DNA of 64,000 nt, from the NCBI GenBank assembly GCA_033782935.1, contig JAWQEG010000128.1, forward strand, positions 1,240,001 to 1,304,000, given 5' to 3'. The translations under genes and the position numbers were made by a program. Shown piece after piece: positions 1 through 13,482 of this stretch (within the stretch, counting starts at the first letter, position 1; each line of letters starts with the position of its first letter). Origin of the DNA: Petrolisthes cinctipes. Taxonomy: Eukaryota > Arthropoda > Malacostraca > Decapoda > Porcellanidae. Below the pieces are notes generated by a model that had not been told where the DNA came from, ran no database searches, and saw nothing but the letters and a program-made list of their open reading frames with translations.

Positions 1-140
1 ATATTTTCAAAATATAGGCTAAAAACATGCTAAAAATCGATCTTTTAGGTGCCAAAAAGTCGATATCTCAAATTCAGTCCCAAAACACCCGAAAATTCGA
101 TATTTAGGGGTACCAGAAGCGATCTGTACATGCCTACTCC
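1..140 (+). repeat. Partial C1 monomer at window start
   Basis: The window begins eight bases into a C1 monomer (ATATTTTCAAAATATAGGC), which ends at AGGGGTACCAGAAGCGATC before an A1. The array therefore continues to the left of the window. Confidence 0.9.
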
Positions 141-3100
141 GTGTTAGAGTATTTTCAAAATACATGCTCAAAACATACTGAAAATCGATCTTTTAGGTGC
201 ACAAAAGTCGATATGTGCATGCATCTTCAGTACCCGTTTATATCTCAAATTCAGGCTCAAAACACCCGAAAATTCAATATTTTGGGGTCCCAGAAGCAAT
301 CTGTACATGCCTACTCAGTGTTAGAGTATTTTCAAAATACAGGCCCAAAACATGCTGAAAATCGATATATTAGATGCCCAAAGTCAATATGTGCATGTAT
401 CTTCTGTACCCGTTTATATCTCAAATTCAGGCTCAAAGCACCCGAAAATTCAATATTTTGGGGTCCCAGAAGCAATCTGTACATGCCTACACCGTGCTAG
501 AATATTTTCAAAATATAGGATAAAAACATGCTAAAAATCGACATTTTAGGTGCCGAAAAATCGATATCTCAAATTCAGTCTCAAAACACCCGAAAATTCG
601 ATATTTAGAGGTCCCAGAAGGTATCTGTACATGCTTACTCCGTGTTAGAGTATTTTCAAAATACAGGCCAAAAACATACTGAAAATCGATCTTTTAGGTG
701 CACAAAAGTCGATATCTCAAATTCAGTCCCAAAACACCCGAAAATTCGATATTTAGGGGTCCCAGAAGCGATCTGTACATGCCTACTCCGTGTTAGAGTA
801 TTTTCAAAATACATGCTCACAACATACTGAAAATCGATCTTTTAGGTGTACAAAAGTCGATATGTGCATGCATCTTCAGTACCCGTTTATATCTCAAATT
901 CAAGCTCAAAACACCCGAAAATTCAATATTTTGAGGTCCCAGAAGCAATCTGTACATGCCTACTCAGTGTTAGAGTATTTTCAAAATACAGGCCCAAAAC
1001 ATGCTGAAAATCGATATTTTAGATGCCCAAAGTCAATATTCTTCTGTACCCGTTTATATCTCAAATTCAGGCTCAAAACACCCGAAAATTCAATATTTTG
1101 GGGTCCCAGAAGCAATCTGTACATGCCTACACAGTGCTAGAATATTTTCAAAATATAGGCTGAAAACATGCTAAAAATCGACATTTTAGGTGCCAAAAAG
1201 TCGATATCTCAAATTCAGTCCCAAAACACCCGAAAATTCGATATTTAGAGGTCCCAGAAGGTATCTGTACATGCTTACTCCGTGTTAGAGTATTTTCAAA
1301 ATACAGGCCAAAAACAAACTGAAAATCGATCTTTTAGGTGCCCAAAAGTCGATATGTGCATGCATCTTCAGTACCCGTTTATATCTCAAATTCAGGCTCA
1401 AAACACCCGAAAATTCAATATTTTGGGGTCCCAGAAGCAATCTGTACATGCCTACTCAGTGTTAGAGTATTTTCAAAATACAGGCCCAAAACATGCTGAA
1501 AATCGATATTTTAGATGCCCAAAGTCAATATTCTTCTGTACCCGTTTATATCTCAAATTCAGGCTCAAAACACCCGAAAATTCAATATTTTGGGGTCCCA
1601 GAAGCAATCTGTACATGCCTACACAGTGCTAGAATATTTTCAAAATATAGGCTAAAAACATGCTAAAAATCGATCTTTTAGGTGCCAAAAAATCGATATC
1701 TCAAATTCAGTCCCAAAACACCCGAAAATTCGATATTTAGAGGTCCCAGAAGGTATCTGTACATGCCTACTCCGTGTTAGAGTATTTTCAAAATACAGGC
1801 CAAAAACATACTGAAAATCGATCTTTTAGGTGCCCAAAAGTCGATATGTGCATGCATCTTCTGTACCCGTTTATATCTCAAATTCTGGCCCTAAACACCC
1901 GAAAATTCGATATTTTGGGGTCCCAGAAGCGATATGTACATGCCTACTCCGTGATAGAGTATTTTCAAAATTCAGGCCCAAAACATGCTGAAAATCGATA
2001 TTTTTGGCGCCCAAAGTCAATATGTGCATGTATCTTCTGTACCCGTTTATATTACAAAATCAGGCTCAAAACACCCGAAAATTCAATATTTTGGGGTCTC
2101 AGAAGCATTCTGTACAGTGCTAGAATATTTTCAAAATATAGGCTAAAAACATGCTAAAAATCGATCTTTTAGGTGCCAAAAAGTCGATATCTCAAATTCA
2201 GTCCCAAAACACCCGAAAATTCGATATTTAGGGGTCCCAGAAGCGATCTGTACATGCCTACTCAGTGTTAGAGTATTTTCAAAATACAGGCCCAAAACAT
2301 GCTGAAAATCGATATTTTAGATGCACAAAGTCAATATGTGCATGTATCTTCTGTACCCGTTTATATCTCAAATTCAGGCTCAAAACACCCGAAAAATCAA
2401 TATTTTGGGGTCCCAGAAGCAATCTGTACAAGCCTAAACAGTGCTCGAATATTTTCAAAATATAGGATAAAACCATGCTAAAAATCGACATTTTAGGTGC
2501 CAAAAAATCGATATCTCAAATTCAGTCCCAAAACACCCGAAAATTCGATATTTAGAGGTCCCAGAAGGTATCTGTACATGCCTACTCCGTGTTAGAGTAT
2601 TTTCAAAATACAGGCCAAAAACATACTGAAAATCGATCTTTTAGGTGCACAAAAGTCGATATCTCAAATTCAGTCCCAAAACTCCCGAAAATTCGATATT
2701 TAGGGGTCCCAGAAGCGATCTGTACATGCCTACACAGTGCTAGAATATTTTCAAAATATAGGCTAAAAACATGCTAAAAATCGACATTTTAGGTGCCAAA
2801 AAATCGATATCTCAAATTCAGTCCCAAAACACCCGAAAATTCGATATTTAGAGGTCCCAGAAGGTATCTGTACATGCCTACTCCGTGTTAGAGTATTTTC
2901 AAAATACAGGCCAAAAACATACTGAAAATCGATCTTTTAGGTGCCCAAAAGTCGATATGTGCATGCATCTTCTGTACCCGTTTATATCTCAAATTCTGGC
3001 CCTAAACACCCGAAAATTCGATATTTTGGGGTCCCAGAAGCGATCTGTACATGCCTACTCCGTGATAGAATATTTTCAAAATATAGGCTAAAAACATGCT

Positions 3101-3849
3101 AAAAATCGATCTTTTAGGTGCCAAAAAGTCGATATCTCAAATTCAGTCCCAAAACACCCGAAAATTCGATATTTAGGGGTCCCAGAAGCGATCTGTACAT
3201 GCCTACTCCGTGTTAGAGTATTTTCAAAATACATGCTCAAAACATACTGAAAATCGATCTTTTAGGTGCACAAAAGTCGATATGTGCATGCATCTTCAGT
3301 ACCCGTTTATATCTCAAATTCTGGCCCTAAACACCCGAAAATTCGATATTTTGGGGTTCCAGAAGCAATCTGTACATGCCTACTCAGTGCTAGAATATTT
3401 TCAAAATATAGGCTAAAAACATGCTAAAAATCGATCTTTTAGGTGCCAAAAAGTCGATATTTCAAATTCAGTCCCAAAACACCCGAAAATTCGATATTTA
3501 GGGGTCCCAGAAGCGATCTGTACATGCCTACTCAGTGTTAGAGTATTTTCAAAATACAGGCCCAAAACATGCTGAAAATCGATATTTTAGATGCCCAAAG
3601 TCAATATTCTTCTGTACCCGTTTATATCTCAAATTCAGGCTCAAAGCACTTGAAAATTCAATATTTTGGGGTCCCAGAAGCAATCTGTACATGCCTACAC
3701 CGTGCTAGAATATTTTCAAAATATAGGATAAAAACATGCTAAAAATCGACATTTTAGGTGCCAAAAAATCGATATCTCAAATTCAGTCCCAAAACACCCG
3801 AAAATTCGATATTTAGAGGTCCCAGAAGGTATCTGTACATGCTTACTCC
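141..3849 (+). repeat. Irregular monomer block 1
   Basis: Order: A1 141, B1 318, C2 494, D 642, A1 790, B1d9 967, C2 1134, A2/A1 hybrid 1282, B1d9 1459, C 1626, A2 1774, B2d10 1951, C1 2117, B1 2265, C2 2441, D 2589, C2 2737, A2 2885, C1 3062, A 3210, C1 3387, B1d9 3535, C2 3702. Trimer order breaks down: units lack A (2265), lack B (2885, 3210), or have D in place of A. Confidence 0.85.
642..789 (+). repeat. D monomer (A/C recombinant, 148 bp)
   Basis: The front is A-type (ACAGGCCAAAAACATACTG, GGTGCACAAAAGTCG) and the back is C1-type (GATATCTCAAATTCAG, ATTTAGGGGTCCC), with the class C 29-bp deletion. Other D monomers are at 2589, 3850, 7123, 7763, 10210 and 26136. Those at 7763, 10210 and 26136 have C2-type ends (AGAGGTCCCAGAAGG), so D formed more than once or was later converted. 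Confidence 0.82.
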
Positions 3850-6800
3850 GTGTTAGAGTATTTTCAAAATACAGGCCAAAAACATACTGAAAATCGATCT
3901 TTTAGGTGCACAAAAGTCGATATCTCAAATTCAGTCCCAAAACACCCGAAAATTCGATATTTAGGGGTCCCAGAAGCGATCTGTACATGCCTACTCCGTG
4001 TTAGAGTATTTTCAAAATACATGCTCAAAACATACTGAAAATCGATCTTTTAGGTGTACAAAAGTCGATATGTGCATGCAAATTCAGTACCCGTTTATAT
4101 CTCAAATTCAAGCTCAAAACACCCGAAAATTCAATATTTTGGGGTCCCAGAAGCAATCTGTACATGCCTACTCAGTGTTAGAGTATTTTCAAAATACAGG
4201 CCCAAAACATGCTGAAAATCGATATTTTAGATGCCCAAAGTCAATATTCTTCTGTACCCGTTTATATCTCAAATTCAGGCTCAAAACACCCGAAAATTCA
4301 ATATTTTGGGGTCCCAGAAGCAATCTGTACATGCCTAAACAGTGCTAGAATATTTTCAAAATATAGGCTGAAAACATGCTAAAAATCGACATTTTAGGTG
4401 CCAAAAAATCGATATCTCAAATTCAGTACCAAATCACCCGAAAATTCGATATTTAGAGGTCCCAGAAGGTATCTGTACATGCTTACTCCGTGTTAGAGTA
4501 TTTTCAAAATACAGGCCAAAAACAAACTGAAAATCGATCTTTTAGGTGCCCAAAAGTCGATATGTGCATGCATCTTCAGTACCCGTTTATATCTCAAATT
4601 CAGGCTCAAAACACCCGAAAATTCAATATTTTGGGGTCCCAGAAGCAATCTGTACATGCCTACTCAGTGTTAGAGTATTTTCAAAATACAGGCCCAAAAC
4701 ATGCTGAAAATCGATATTTTAGATGCCCAAAGTCAATATTCTTCTGTACCCGTTTATATCTCAAATTCAGGCTCAAAACACCCGAAAATTCAATATTTTG
4801 GGGTCCCAGAAGCAATCAGTACATGCCTACTCAGTGCTAGAATATTTTCAAAATATAGGCTAAAAACATGCTAAAAATCGATCTTTTAGGTGCCAAAAAG
4901 TCGATATCTCAAATTCAGTCCCAAAACACCCGAAAATTCGATATTTAGGGGTCCCAGAAGCAATCTGTACATGCCTACTCAGTGTTAGAGTATTTTCAAA
5001 ATACAGGCCCAAAACATGCTGAAAATCGATATTTTAGATGCCCAAAGTCAATATGTGCATGTATCTTCTGTACCCGTTCATATCTCAAATTCAGGCTCAA
5101 AACACCCGAAAATTCAATATTTTGGGGTCCCAGAAGCAATCTGTACATGCGTACACAGTGCTAGAATATTTTCAAAATATAGGCTAAAAACATGCTAAAA
5201 ATCGACATTTTAGGTGCCAAAAAATCGATATCTCAAATTCAGTCCCAAAACACCCGAAAATTCGATATTTAGAGGTCCCAGAAGGTATCTGTACATGCCT
5301 ACTCCGTGTTAGAGTATTTTCAAAATACAGGCCAAAAACATACTGAAAATCGATCTTTTAGGTGCCCAAAAGTCGATATGTGCATGCATCTTCTGTACCC
5401 GTTTATATCTCAAATTCTGGCCCTAAACACCCAAAAATTCGATATTTTGGGGTCCCAGAAGCGATCTGTACATGACTACTCCGTGTTAGAGTATTTTCAA
5501 AATTCAGGCCCAAAACATGCTGAAAATCGATATTTTTGGTGCCCAAAGTCAATATGTGCATGTATCTTCTGTACCCGTTTATATCTCAAATTCAGGCTCA
5601 AAATACCCGAAAATTCAATATTTCGGGGTCCCAGAAGCAATCTGTACATGCCTACTCAGTGTTAGAATATTTTCAAAATATAGGCTAAAAACATGCTAAA
5701 AATCGATCTTTTAGGTGCCAAAAAGTCGATATCTCAAATTCAGTCCCAAAACACCCGAAAATTCGATATTTAGGGGTCCCAGAAGCGATCTGTACATGCC
5801 TACTCCGTGTTAGAGTATTTTCAAAATACATGCTCAAAACATACTGAAAATCGATCTTTTAGGTGCACAAAAGTCGATATGTGCATGCATCTTCAGTACC
5901 CGTTTATATCTCAAATTCTGGCCCTAAACACCCGAAAATTCGATATTTTGGGGTTCCAGAAGCAATCTGTACATGCCTACTCCGTGATAGAGTATTTTCA
6001 AAATTCAGGCCCAAAACATGCTGAAAATCGATATTTTTGGTGCCCAAAGTCAATATGTGCATGTATCTTCTGTACCCGTTTATATTACAAATTCAGGCTC
6101 AAAACACCCGAAAAATCAATATTTTGGGGTCACAGAAGCAATCAGTACATGCCTACTCAGTGCTAGAATATTTTCAAAATATAGGCTAAAAACATGCTAA
6201 AAATCGATCTTTTAGGTGCCAAAAAGTCGATATCTCAAATTCAGTCCCAAAACACCCGAAAATTCGATATTTAGGGGTCCCAGAAGCGATCTGTACATGC
6301 CTACTCAGTGTTAGAGTATTTTCAAAATACAGGCCCAAAACATGCTGAAAATCGATATTTTAGATGCCCAAAGTCAATATGTGCATGTATCTTCTGTACC
6401 CGTTTATATCTCAAATTCAGGCTCAAAACACCCAAAAATTCAATATTTTGGGGTCCCAGAAGCAATCTGTACAGTGCTAGAATATTTTCAAAATATAGGC
6501 TAAAAACATGCTAAAAATCGATCTTTTAGGTGCCAAAAAGTCGATATCTCAAATTCAGTCCCAAAACACCCGAAAATTCGATATTTAGGGGTACCAGAAG
6601 CGATCTGTACATGCCTACTCCGTGTTAGAGTATTTTCAAAATACATGCTCAAAACATAGTGAAAATCGATCTTTTAGGTGCACAAAAGTCGATATGTGCA
6701 TGCATCTTCAGTACCCGTTTATATCTCAAATTCAGGCTCAAAACACCCGAAAATTCAATATTTTGGGGTCCCAGAAGCAATCTGTACATGCCTACTCAGT

Positions 6801-7122
6801 GTTATAGTATTTTCAAAATACAGGCCCAAAACATGCTGAAAATCGATATATTTGATACCCAAAGTCAATATGTGCATGTATCTTCTGTACCCGTTTATAT
6901 CTCAAATTCAGGCTCAATGCACCCGAAAATTCAATATTTTGGGGTCCCAGAAGCAATCTGTACATGCCTACACAGTGCTAGAATATTTTCAAAATATAGG
7001 CTAAAAACATGCTAAAAATCGACATTTTAGGTGCCAAAAAATCGATATCTCAAATTCAGTCCCAAAACACCCGAAAATTTGATATTTAGAGGTCCCAGAA
7101 GGTATCTGTACATGCTTACTCC
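3850..7122 (+). repeat. Irregular monomer block 2
   Basis: Order: D 3850, A1 3998, B1d9 4175, C2 4342, A hybrid 4490, B1d9 4667, C1 4834, B1 4982, C2 5158, A2 5306, B2 5483, C1 5659, A 5807, B2 5984, C1 6160, B1d10 6308, C1 6474, A1 6622, B1 6799, C2 6975. The start D-A1-B1d9-C2 repeats the order at 642 and 7123, hinting at a loose 3.1-3.3-kb super-repeat. Confidence 0.85.
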
Positions 7123-10100
7123 GTGTTAGAGTATTTTCAAAATACAGGCCAAAAACATACTGAAAATCGATCTTTTAGGTGCACAAAAGTCGATCTCTCA
7201 AATTCAGTCCCAAAACACCCGAAAATTCGATATTTAGGGGTCATAGAAGCGATCTGTACATGCCTACTCCGTGTTAGAGTATTTTCAAAATACATGCTCA
7301 AAACATACTGAAAATCGATCTTTTAGGTGTACAAAAGTCGATATGTGCATGCATCTTCAGTGCCCGTTTATATCTCAAATTCAAGCTCAAAACACCCGAA
7401 AATTCAATATTTTGGGGTCCCAGATGCAATCTGTACATGCCTACTCAGTGTTAGAGTATTTTCAAAATACAGGCCCAAAACATGCTGAAAATCGATATTT
7501 TAGATGCCCAAAGTCAATATTCTTCTGTACCCGTTTATATCTCAAATTCAGGCTCAAAGCACCCGAAAATTCAATATTTTGGGGTCCCAGAAGCAATCTG
7601 TACATGCCTACACCGTGCTAGAATATTTTCAAAATATAGGATAAAAACATGCTAAAAATCGACATTTTAGGTGCCAAAAAATCGATATCTCAAATTCAGT
7701 CCCAAAACACCCGAAAATTCGATATTTAGAGGTCCCAGAAGGTATCTGTACATGCTTACTCCGTGTTAGAGTATTTTCAAAATACAGGCCAAAAACATAC
7801 TGAAAATCGATTTTTTAGGTGCACAAAAGTCGATATCTCAAATTCAGTCCCAAAACACCCGAAAATTCGATATTTAGAGGTCCCAGAAGGTATCTGTACA
7901 TGCCTACTCCGTGTTAGAGTATTTTCAAAATACAGGCCAAAAACATACTGAAAATCGATCTTTTAGGTGCCCAAAAGTCGATATGTGCATGCATCTTCTG
8001 TACCCGTTTATATCTCAAATTCTGGCCCTAAACACCCGAAAATTCGATATTTTGGGGTCCCAGAAGCGATATGTACATGCCTACTCCGTGATAGAGTATT
8101 TTCAAAATTCAGGCCCAAAACATGCTGAAAATCGATATTTTTGGTGCCCAAAGTCAATATGTGCATGTATCTTCTGTACCCGTTTATATTACAAATTCAG
8201 GCTCAAAACACCCGAAAATTCAATATTTTGGGGTCTCAGAAGCAATCTGTACAGTGCTAGAATATTTTCAAAATATAGGCTAAAAACATGCTAAAAATCG
8301 ATCTTTTAGGTGCCAAAAAGTCGATATCTCAAATTCAGTCCCAAAACACCCGAAAATTCGATATTTAGGGGTCCCAGAAGCGATCTGTACATGCCTACTC
8401 AGTGTTAGAGTATTTTCAAAATACAGGCCCAAAACATGCTGAAAATCGATATTTTAGATGCCCAAAGTCAATATGTGCATGTATCTTTTGTACCCGTTTA
8501 TATCTCAAATTCAGGCTCAAAACACCCGAAAATTCAATATTTTGGGGTCCCAGAAGCAATCTGTACAAGCCTAAACAGTGCTAGAATATTTTCAAAATAT
8601 AGGATAAAACCATGCTAAAAATCGACATTTTAGGTGGCAAAAAATCGATATCTCAAATTCAGTCCCAAAACACCCGAAAATTCGATATTTAGGGGTCCCA
8701 GAAGCGATCTGTACATGCCTACTCCGTGTTAGAGCATTTTCAAAATACATGCTCAAAACATACTGAAAATCGATCTTTTAGGTGTACAAAAGTCGATATG
8801 TGCATGCATCTTCAGTACCCGTTTATATCTCAAATTCAGGCTCAAAACACCCGAAAATTCAATATTTTGGGGTCCCAGAAGCAATCTGTACATGCCTACT
8901 CAGTGTTAGAGTATTTTCAAAATACAGGCCCAAAACATGCTGAAAATCGATATTTTAGATGCCCAAAGTCAATATTCTTCTGTACCCGTTTATATCTCAA
9001 ATTCAGGCTCAAAACACCCGAAAATTCATTATTTTGGGGTCCAAGAAGCAATCTGTACATGCCTACACAGTGCTAGAATATTTTCAAAATATAGGCTAAA
9101 AACATGCTAAAAATCGACATTTTAGGTGCCAAAAAATCGATATCTCAAATTCAGTCCCAAAACACCCGAAAATTATATATTTAGAGGTCCCAGAAGGTAT
9201 CTGTACATGCCTACTCCGTGTTAGAGTATTTTCAAAATACAGGCCAAAAACATACTGAGAATCGATCTTTTAGGTGCCCAAAAGTCGATATGTGCATGCA
9301 TCTTCTGTACCCGTTTATATCTCAAATTCTGGCCCTAAACACCCGAAAATTCGATATTTTGGGGTCCCAGAAGCGATCTGTACATGCCTACTCCGTGATA
9401 GAGTATTTTCAAAATTCAGGCCCAAAACATGCTGAAAATCGATATTTTTGGTGCCCAAAGTCAATATGTGCATGTATCTTCTGTACCCGTTTATATCTCA
9501 AATTCAGGCTCAAAACACCCGAAAATTCAATATTTTGGGGTCCCAGAAGCAATCTGTACAGTGCTAGAATATTTTCAAAATATAGGCTAAAAACATGCTA
9601 AAAATCGATCCTTTAGGTGCCAAAAAGTCGATATCTCAAATTCAGTCCCAAAACACCCGAAAATTCGATATTTAGGGGTACCAGAAGCGATCTGTACATG
9701 CCTACTCCGTGTTAGAGTATTTTCAAAATACATGCTCAAAACATAGTGAAAATCGATCTTTTAGGTGCACAAAAGTCGATATGTGCATGCATCTTCAGTA
9801 CCCGTTTATATCTCAAATTCAGGCTCAAAACACCCGAAAATTCAATATTTTGGGGTCCCAGAAGCAATCTGTACATGCCTACTCAGTGTTAGAGTATTTT
9901 CAAAATACAGGCCCAAAACATGCTGAAAATCGATATATTAGATACCCAAAGTCAATATGTGCATGTATCTTCTGTACCCGTTTATATCTCAAATTCAGGC
10001 TCAATGCACCCGAAAATTCAATATTTTGGGGTCCCAGAAGCAATCTGTACATGCCTACACAGTGCTAGAATATTTTCAAAATATAGGCTAAAAACATGCT

Positions 10101-10209
10101 AGAAATCGACATTTTATGTGCCAAAAAATCGATATCTCAAATTCAGTCCCAAAACACCCGAAAATTTGATATTTAGAGGTCCCAGAAGGTATCTGTACAT
10201 GCTTACTCC
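7123..10209 (+). repeat. Irregular monomer block 3
   Basis: Order: D 7123, A1 7271, B1d9 7448, C2 7615, D 7763, A2 7911, B2d10 8088, C1 8254, B1 8402, C2 8578, A1 8726, B1d9 8903, C2 9070, A2 9218, B2d10 9395, C1 9561, A1 9709, B1 9886, C2 10062. The B1 at 9886 shares AATGCACCCG and GATACCCAAAG with the B1 at 6799, marking a recent common origin about 3087 bp apart. Confidence 0.85.
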
Positions 10210-13200
10210 GTGTTAGAGTATTTTCAAAATACAGGCCAAAAACATACTGAAAATCGATCTTTTAGGTGCACAAAAATCGATATCTCAAATTCAGTCCCAA
10301 AACACCCGAAAATTCGATATTTAGAGGTCCCAGAAGGTATCTGTACATGCCTACTCCGTGATAGAGTATTTTCAAAATACAGGCCCAAAACATGCTGAAA
10401 ATCGATATTTTTGGTGCCCAAAGTCAATATGTGCATGTATCTTCTGTACCCGTTTATATTACAAATTCAGGCTCAAAACACCCGAAAATTCAATATTTTG
10501 GGGTCCCAGAAGCAATCTGTACATGCCTACTCAGTGCTAGAATATTTTCAAAATATAGGCTAAAAACATGCTAAAAATCGACATTTTAGGTGCAAAAAAA
10601 TCGATATCTCAAATTCAGTCCCAAAACACCCGAAAATTCGATATTTAGAGGTCCCAGAAGGTATCTGTACATGCTTACTCCGTGTTAGAGTATTTTCAAA
10701 ATACAGGCCAAAAACATACTGAAAATCGATCTTTTAGGTGCCCAAAAGTCGATATGTGCATGCATCTTCAGTACCCGTTTATATCTTAAATTCAGGCTCA
10801 AAATACCCGAAAATTCAATATTTTGGGGTCCCAGAAGCAATCTGTACATGCCTACTCAGTGTTAGAGTATTTTCAAAATACAGGCCCAAAACATGCTGAA
10901 AATCGATATTTTAGATGCCCAAAGTCAATATGTGCATGTATCTTCTGTACCCGTTTATATCTCAAATTCAGGCTCAAAACACCCGAAAATTCAATATTTT
11001 GGGGTCCCAGAAGCAATCTGTACATGCCTACACAGTGCTAGAATATTTTCAAAATATAGGCTAAAAACATGCTAAAAATCGACATTTTAGGTGCCAAAAA
11101 ATCGATATCTCAAATTCAGTCCCAAAACACCCGAAAATTCGATATTTAGAGGTCCCAGAAGGTATCTGTACATGCCTACTCCGTGTTAGAGTATTTTCAA
11201 AATACATGCTCAAAACATACTGAAAATCGATCTTTTAGGTGTACAAAAGTCGATATGTGCATGCATCTTCAGTACCCGTTTATATCTCAAATTCAAGCTC
11301 AAAACACCCGAAAATTCAATATTTTGGGGTCCCAGAAGCAATCTGTACATGCCTACTCAGTGTTAGAGTATTTTCAAAATACAGGCCCAAAACATGCTGA
11401 AAATCGATATTTTAGATGCCCAAAGTCAATATTCTTCTGTACCCGTTAATATCTTAAATTCAGGCTCAAAACACCCGAAAATTCAATATTTTGGGGTCAC
11501 AGAAGCAATCAGTACATGCCTACTCAGTGCTAGAATATTTTCAAAATATAGGCTAAAAACATGCTAAAAATCGATCTTTTAGGTGCCAAAAAGTCGATAT
11601 CTCAAATTCAGTCCCAAAACACCCGAAAATTCGATATTTAGGGGTCCCAGAGGCAATCTGTACATGCCTACTCAGTGTTAGAGTATTTTCAAAATACAGG
11701 CCCAAAACATGCTGAAAATCGATATTTTAGATGCCCAAAGTCAATATGTGCATGTATCTTCTGTACCCGTTTATATCCCAAATTCAGGCTCAAAAACACC
11801 CAAAAATTCAATATTTTGGGGTCCCAGAAGCAATCTGTACATGCCTAAACAGTGCTAGAATATTTTCAAAATATAGGCTAAAAACATCCTAAAAATCGAC
11901 ATTTTAGGTGCCAAAAAATCGATATCTCAAATTCAGTCCCAAAACACCCGAAAATTCGATATTTAGAGGTCCCAGAAGGTATCTGTACATGCCTACTCCG
12001 TGTTAGAGTATTTTCAAAATACAGGCCAAAAACATACTGAAAATCTATCGTTTAGGTGCCCAAAAGTCGATATGTGCATGCATCTTCTGTACCCGTTTAT
12101 GTCTCAAATTCTGGCCCTAAACACCCGAAAATTCGATATTTTGGGGTCCCAGAAGCGATCTGTACATGCCTACTCCGTGTTAGAGTATTTTCAAAATTCA
12201 GGCCCAAAACATGCTGAAAATCGATATTTTTGGTGCCCAAAGTCAATATGTGCATGTATCTTCTATACCCGTTTATATCTCAAATTCAGGCTCAAAACAC
12301 CCGAAAATTCAATATTTTGGGGTCCCAGAAGCAATCTGTACAGTGCTAGAATATTTTCAAAATATAGGCTAAAAACATGCTAAAAATCGATCTTTTAGGT
12401 GCCAAAAAGACGATATCTCAAATTCAGTCCCAAAACACCCGAAAATTCGATATTTAGGGGTCCCAGAAGCGATCTGTACATGCCTACTCCGTGTTAGAGT
12501 ATTTTCAAAATACATGCTCAAAACATACTGAAAATCGATCTTTTAGGTGTACAAAAGTCGATATGTGCATGCATCTTCAGTACCCGTTTATATCTCAAAT
12601 TCAAGCTCAAAACACCCGAAAATTCAATATTTTGGGGTCCCAGAAGCAATCTGTACATGCCTTCTCAGTGTTAGAGTATTTTCAAAATACAGGCCCAAAA
12701 CATGCTGAAATCGATATTTTAGATGCCCAAAGTCAATATTCTTCTGTACCCGTTTATATCTCAAATTCAGGCTCAAAACACCCGAAAATTCAATATTTTG
12801 GGGTCCCAGAAGCAATCTGTACATGCCTACACAGTGCTAGAATATTTTAAAAATATAGGCTAAAAACATGCTAAAAATCGACATTTTAGGTGCCAAAAAA
12901 TCGATATCTCAAATTCAGTCCCAAAACACCCGAAAATTCGATATTTAGAGGTCCCAGAAGGTATCTGTACATGCCTACTAAGTGTTAGATTATTTTCAAA
13001 ATACAGGCCAAAAACATACTGAAAATCGATCTTTTAGGTGCCCAAAAGTCGATATGTGCATGCATCTTCTGTACCCGTTTATATCTCAAATTCTGGCCCT
13101 AAACACCCGAAAATTTGATATTTTGGGGTCCCAGAAGCGATCTGTACATGCCTACTCCGTGTTAGAGTATTTTCAAAATTCAGGCCCAAAACATGCTGAA

Positions 13201-13482
13201 AATCGATATTTTTGGTGCCTAAAGTCAATATGTGCATGTATCTTCTGTACCCGTTTATATCTCAAATTCAGGCTCAAAACACCCGAAAATTCAATATTTT
13301 GGGGTCCCAGAAGCAATCTGTACATGCCTACTCAGTGCTAGAATATTTTCAAAATATAGGCTAAAAACATGCTAAAAATCGATCTTTTAGGTGCCAAAAA
13401 GTCGATATCTCAAATTCAGTCCCAAAACACCCGAAAATTCGATATTTAGGGGTCCCAGAAGCGATCTGTACATGCCTACTCC
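10210..13482 (+). repeat. Irregular monomer block 4
   Basis: Order: D 10210, B2 10358, C2 10534, A 10682, B1 10859, C2 11035, A1 11183, B1d9 11360, C1 11527, B1 11675 (one extra A), C2 11852, A2 12000, B2d10 12177, C1 12343, A1 12491, B1d9 12668 (also one A short), C2 12834, A2 12982, B2 13159, C1 13335. Regular A-B-C order begins to return towards the right. Confidence 0.85.

Noticed and set aside
2279..2503. Minus-strand reading frames of 61-78 codons here and at many trimers
   Set aside because: They are the reverse complement of satellite monomers, recur with the repeat, and appear or vanish with single-base variants.
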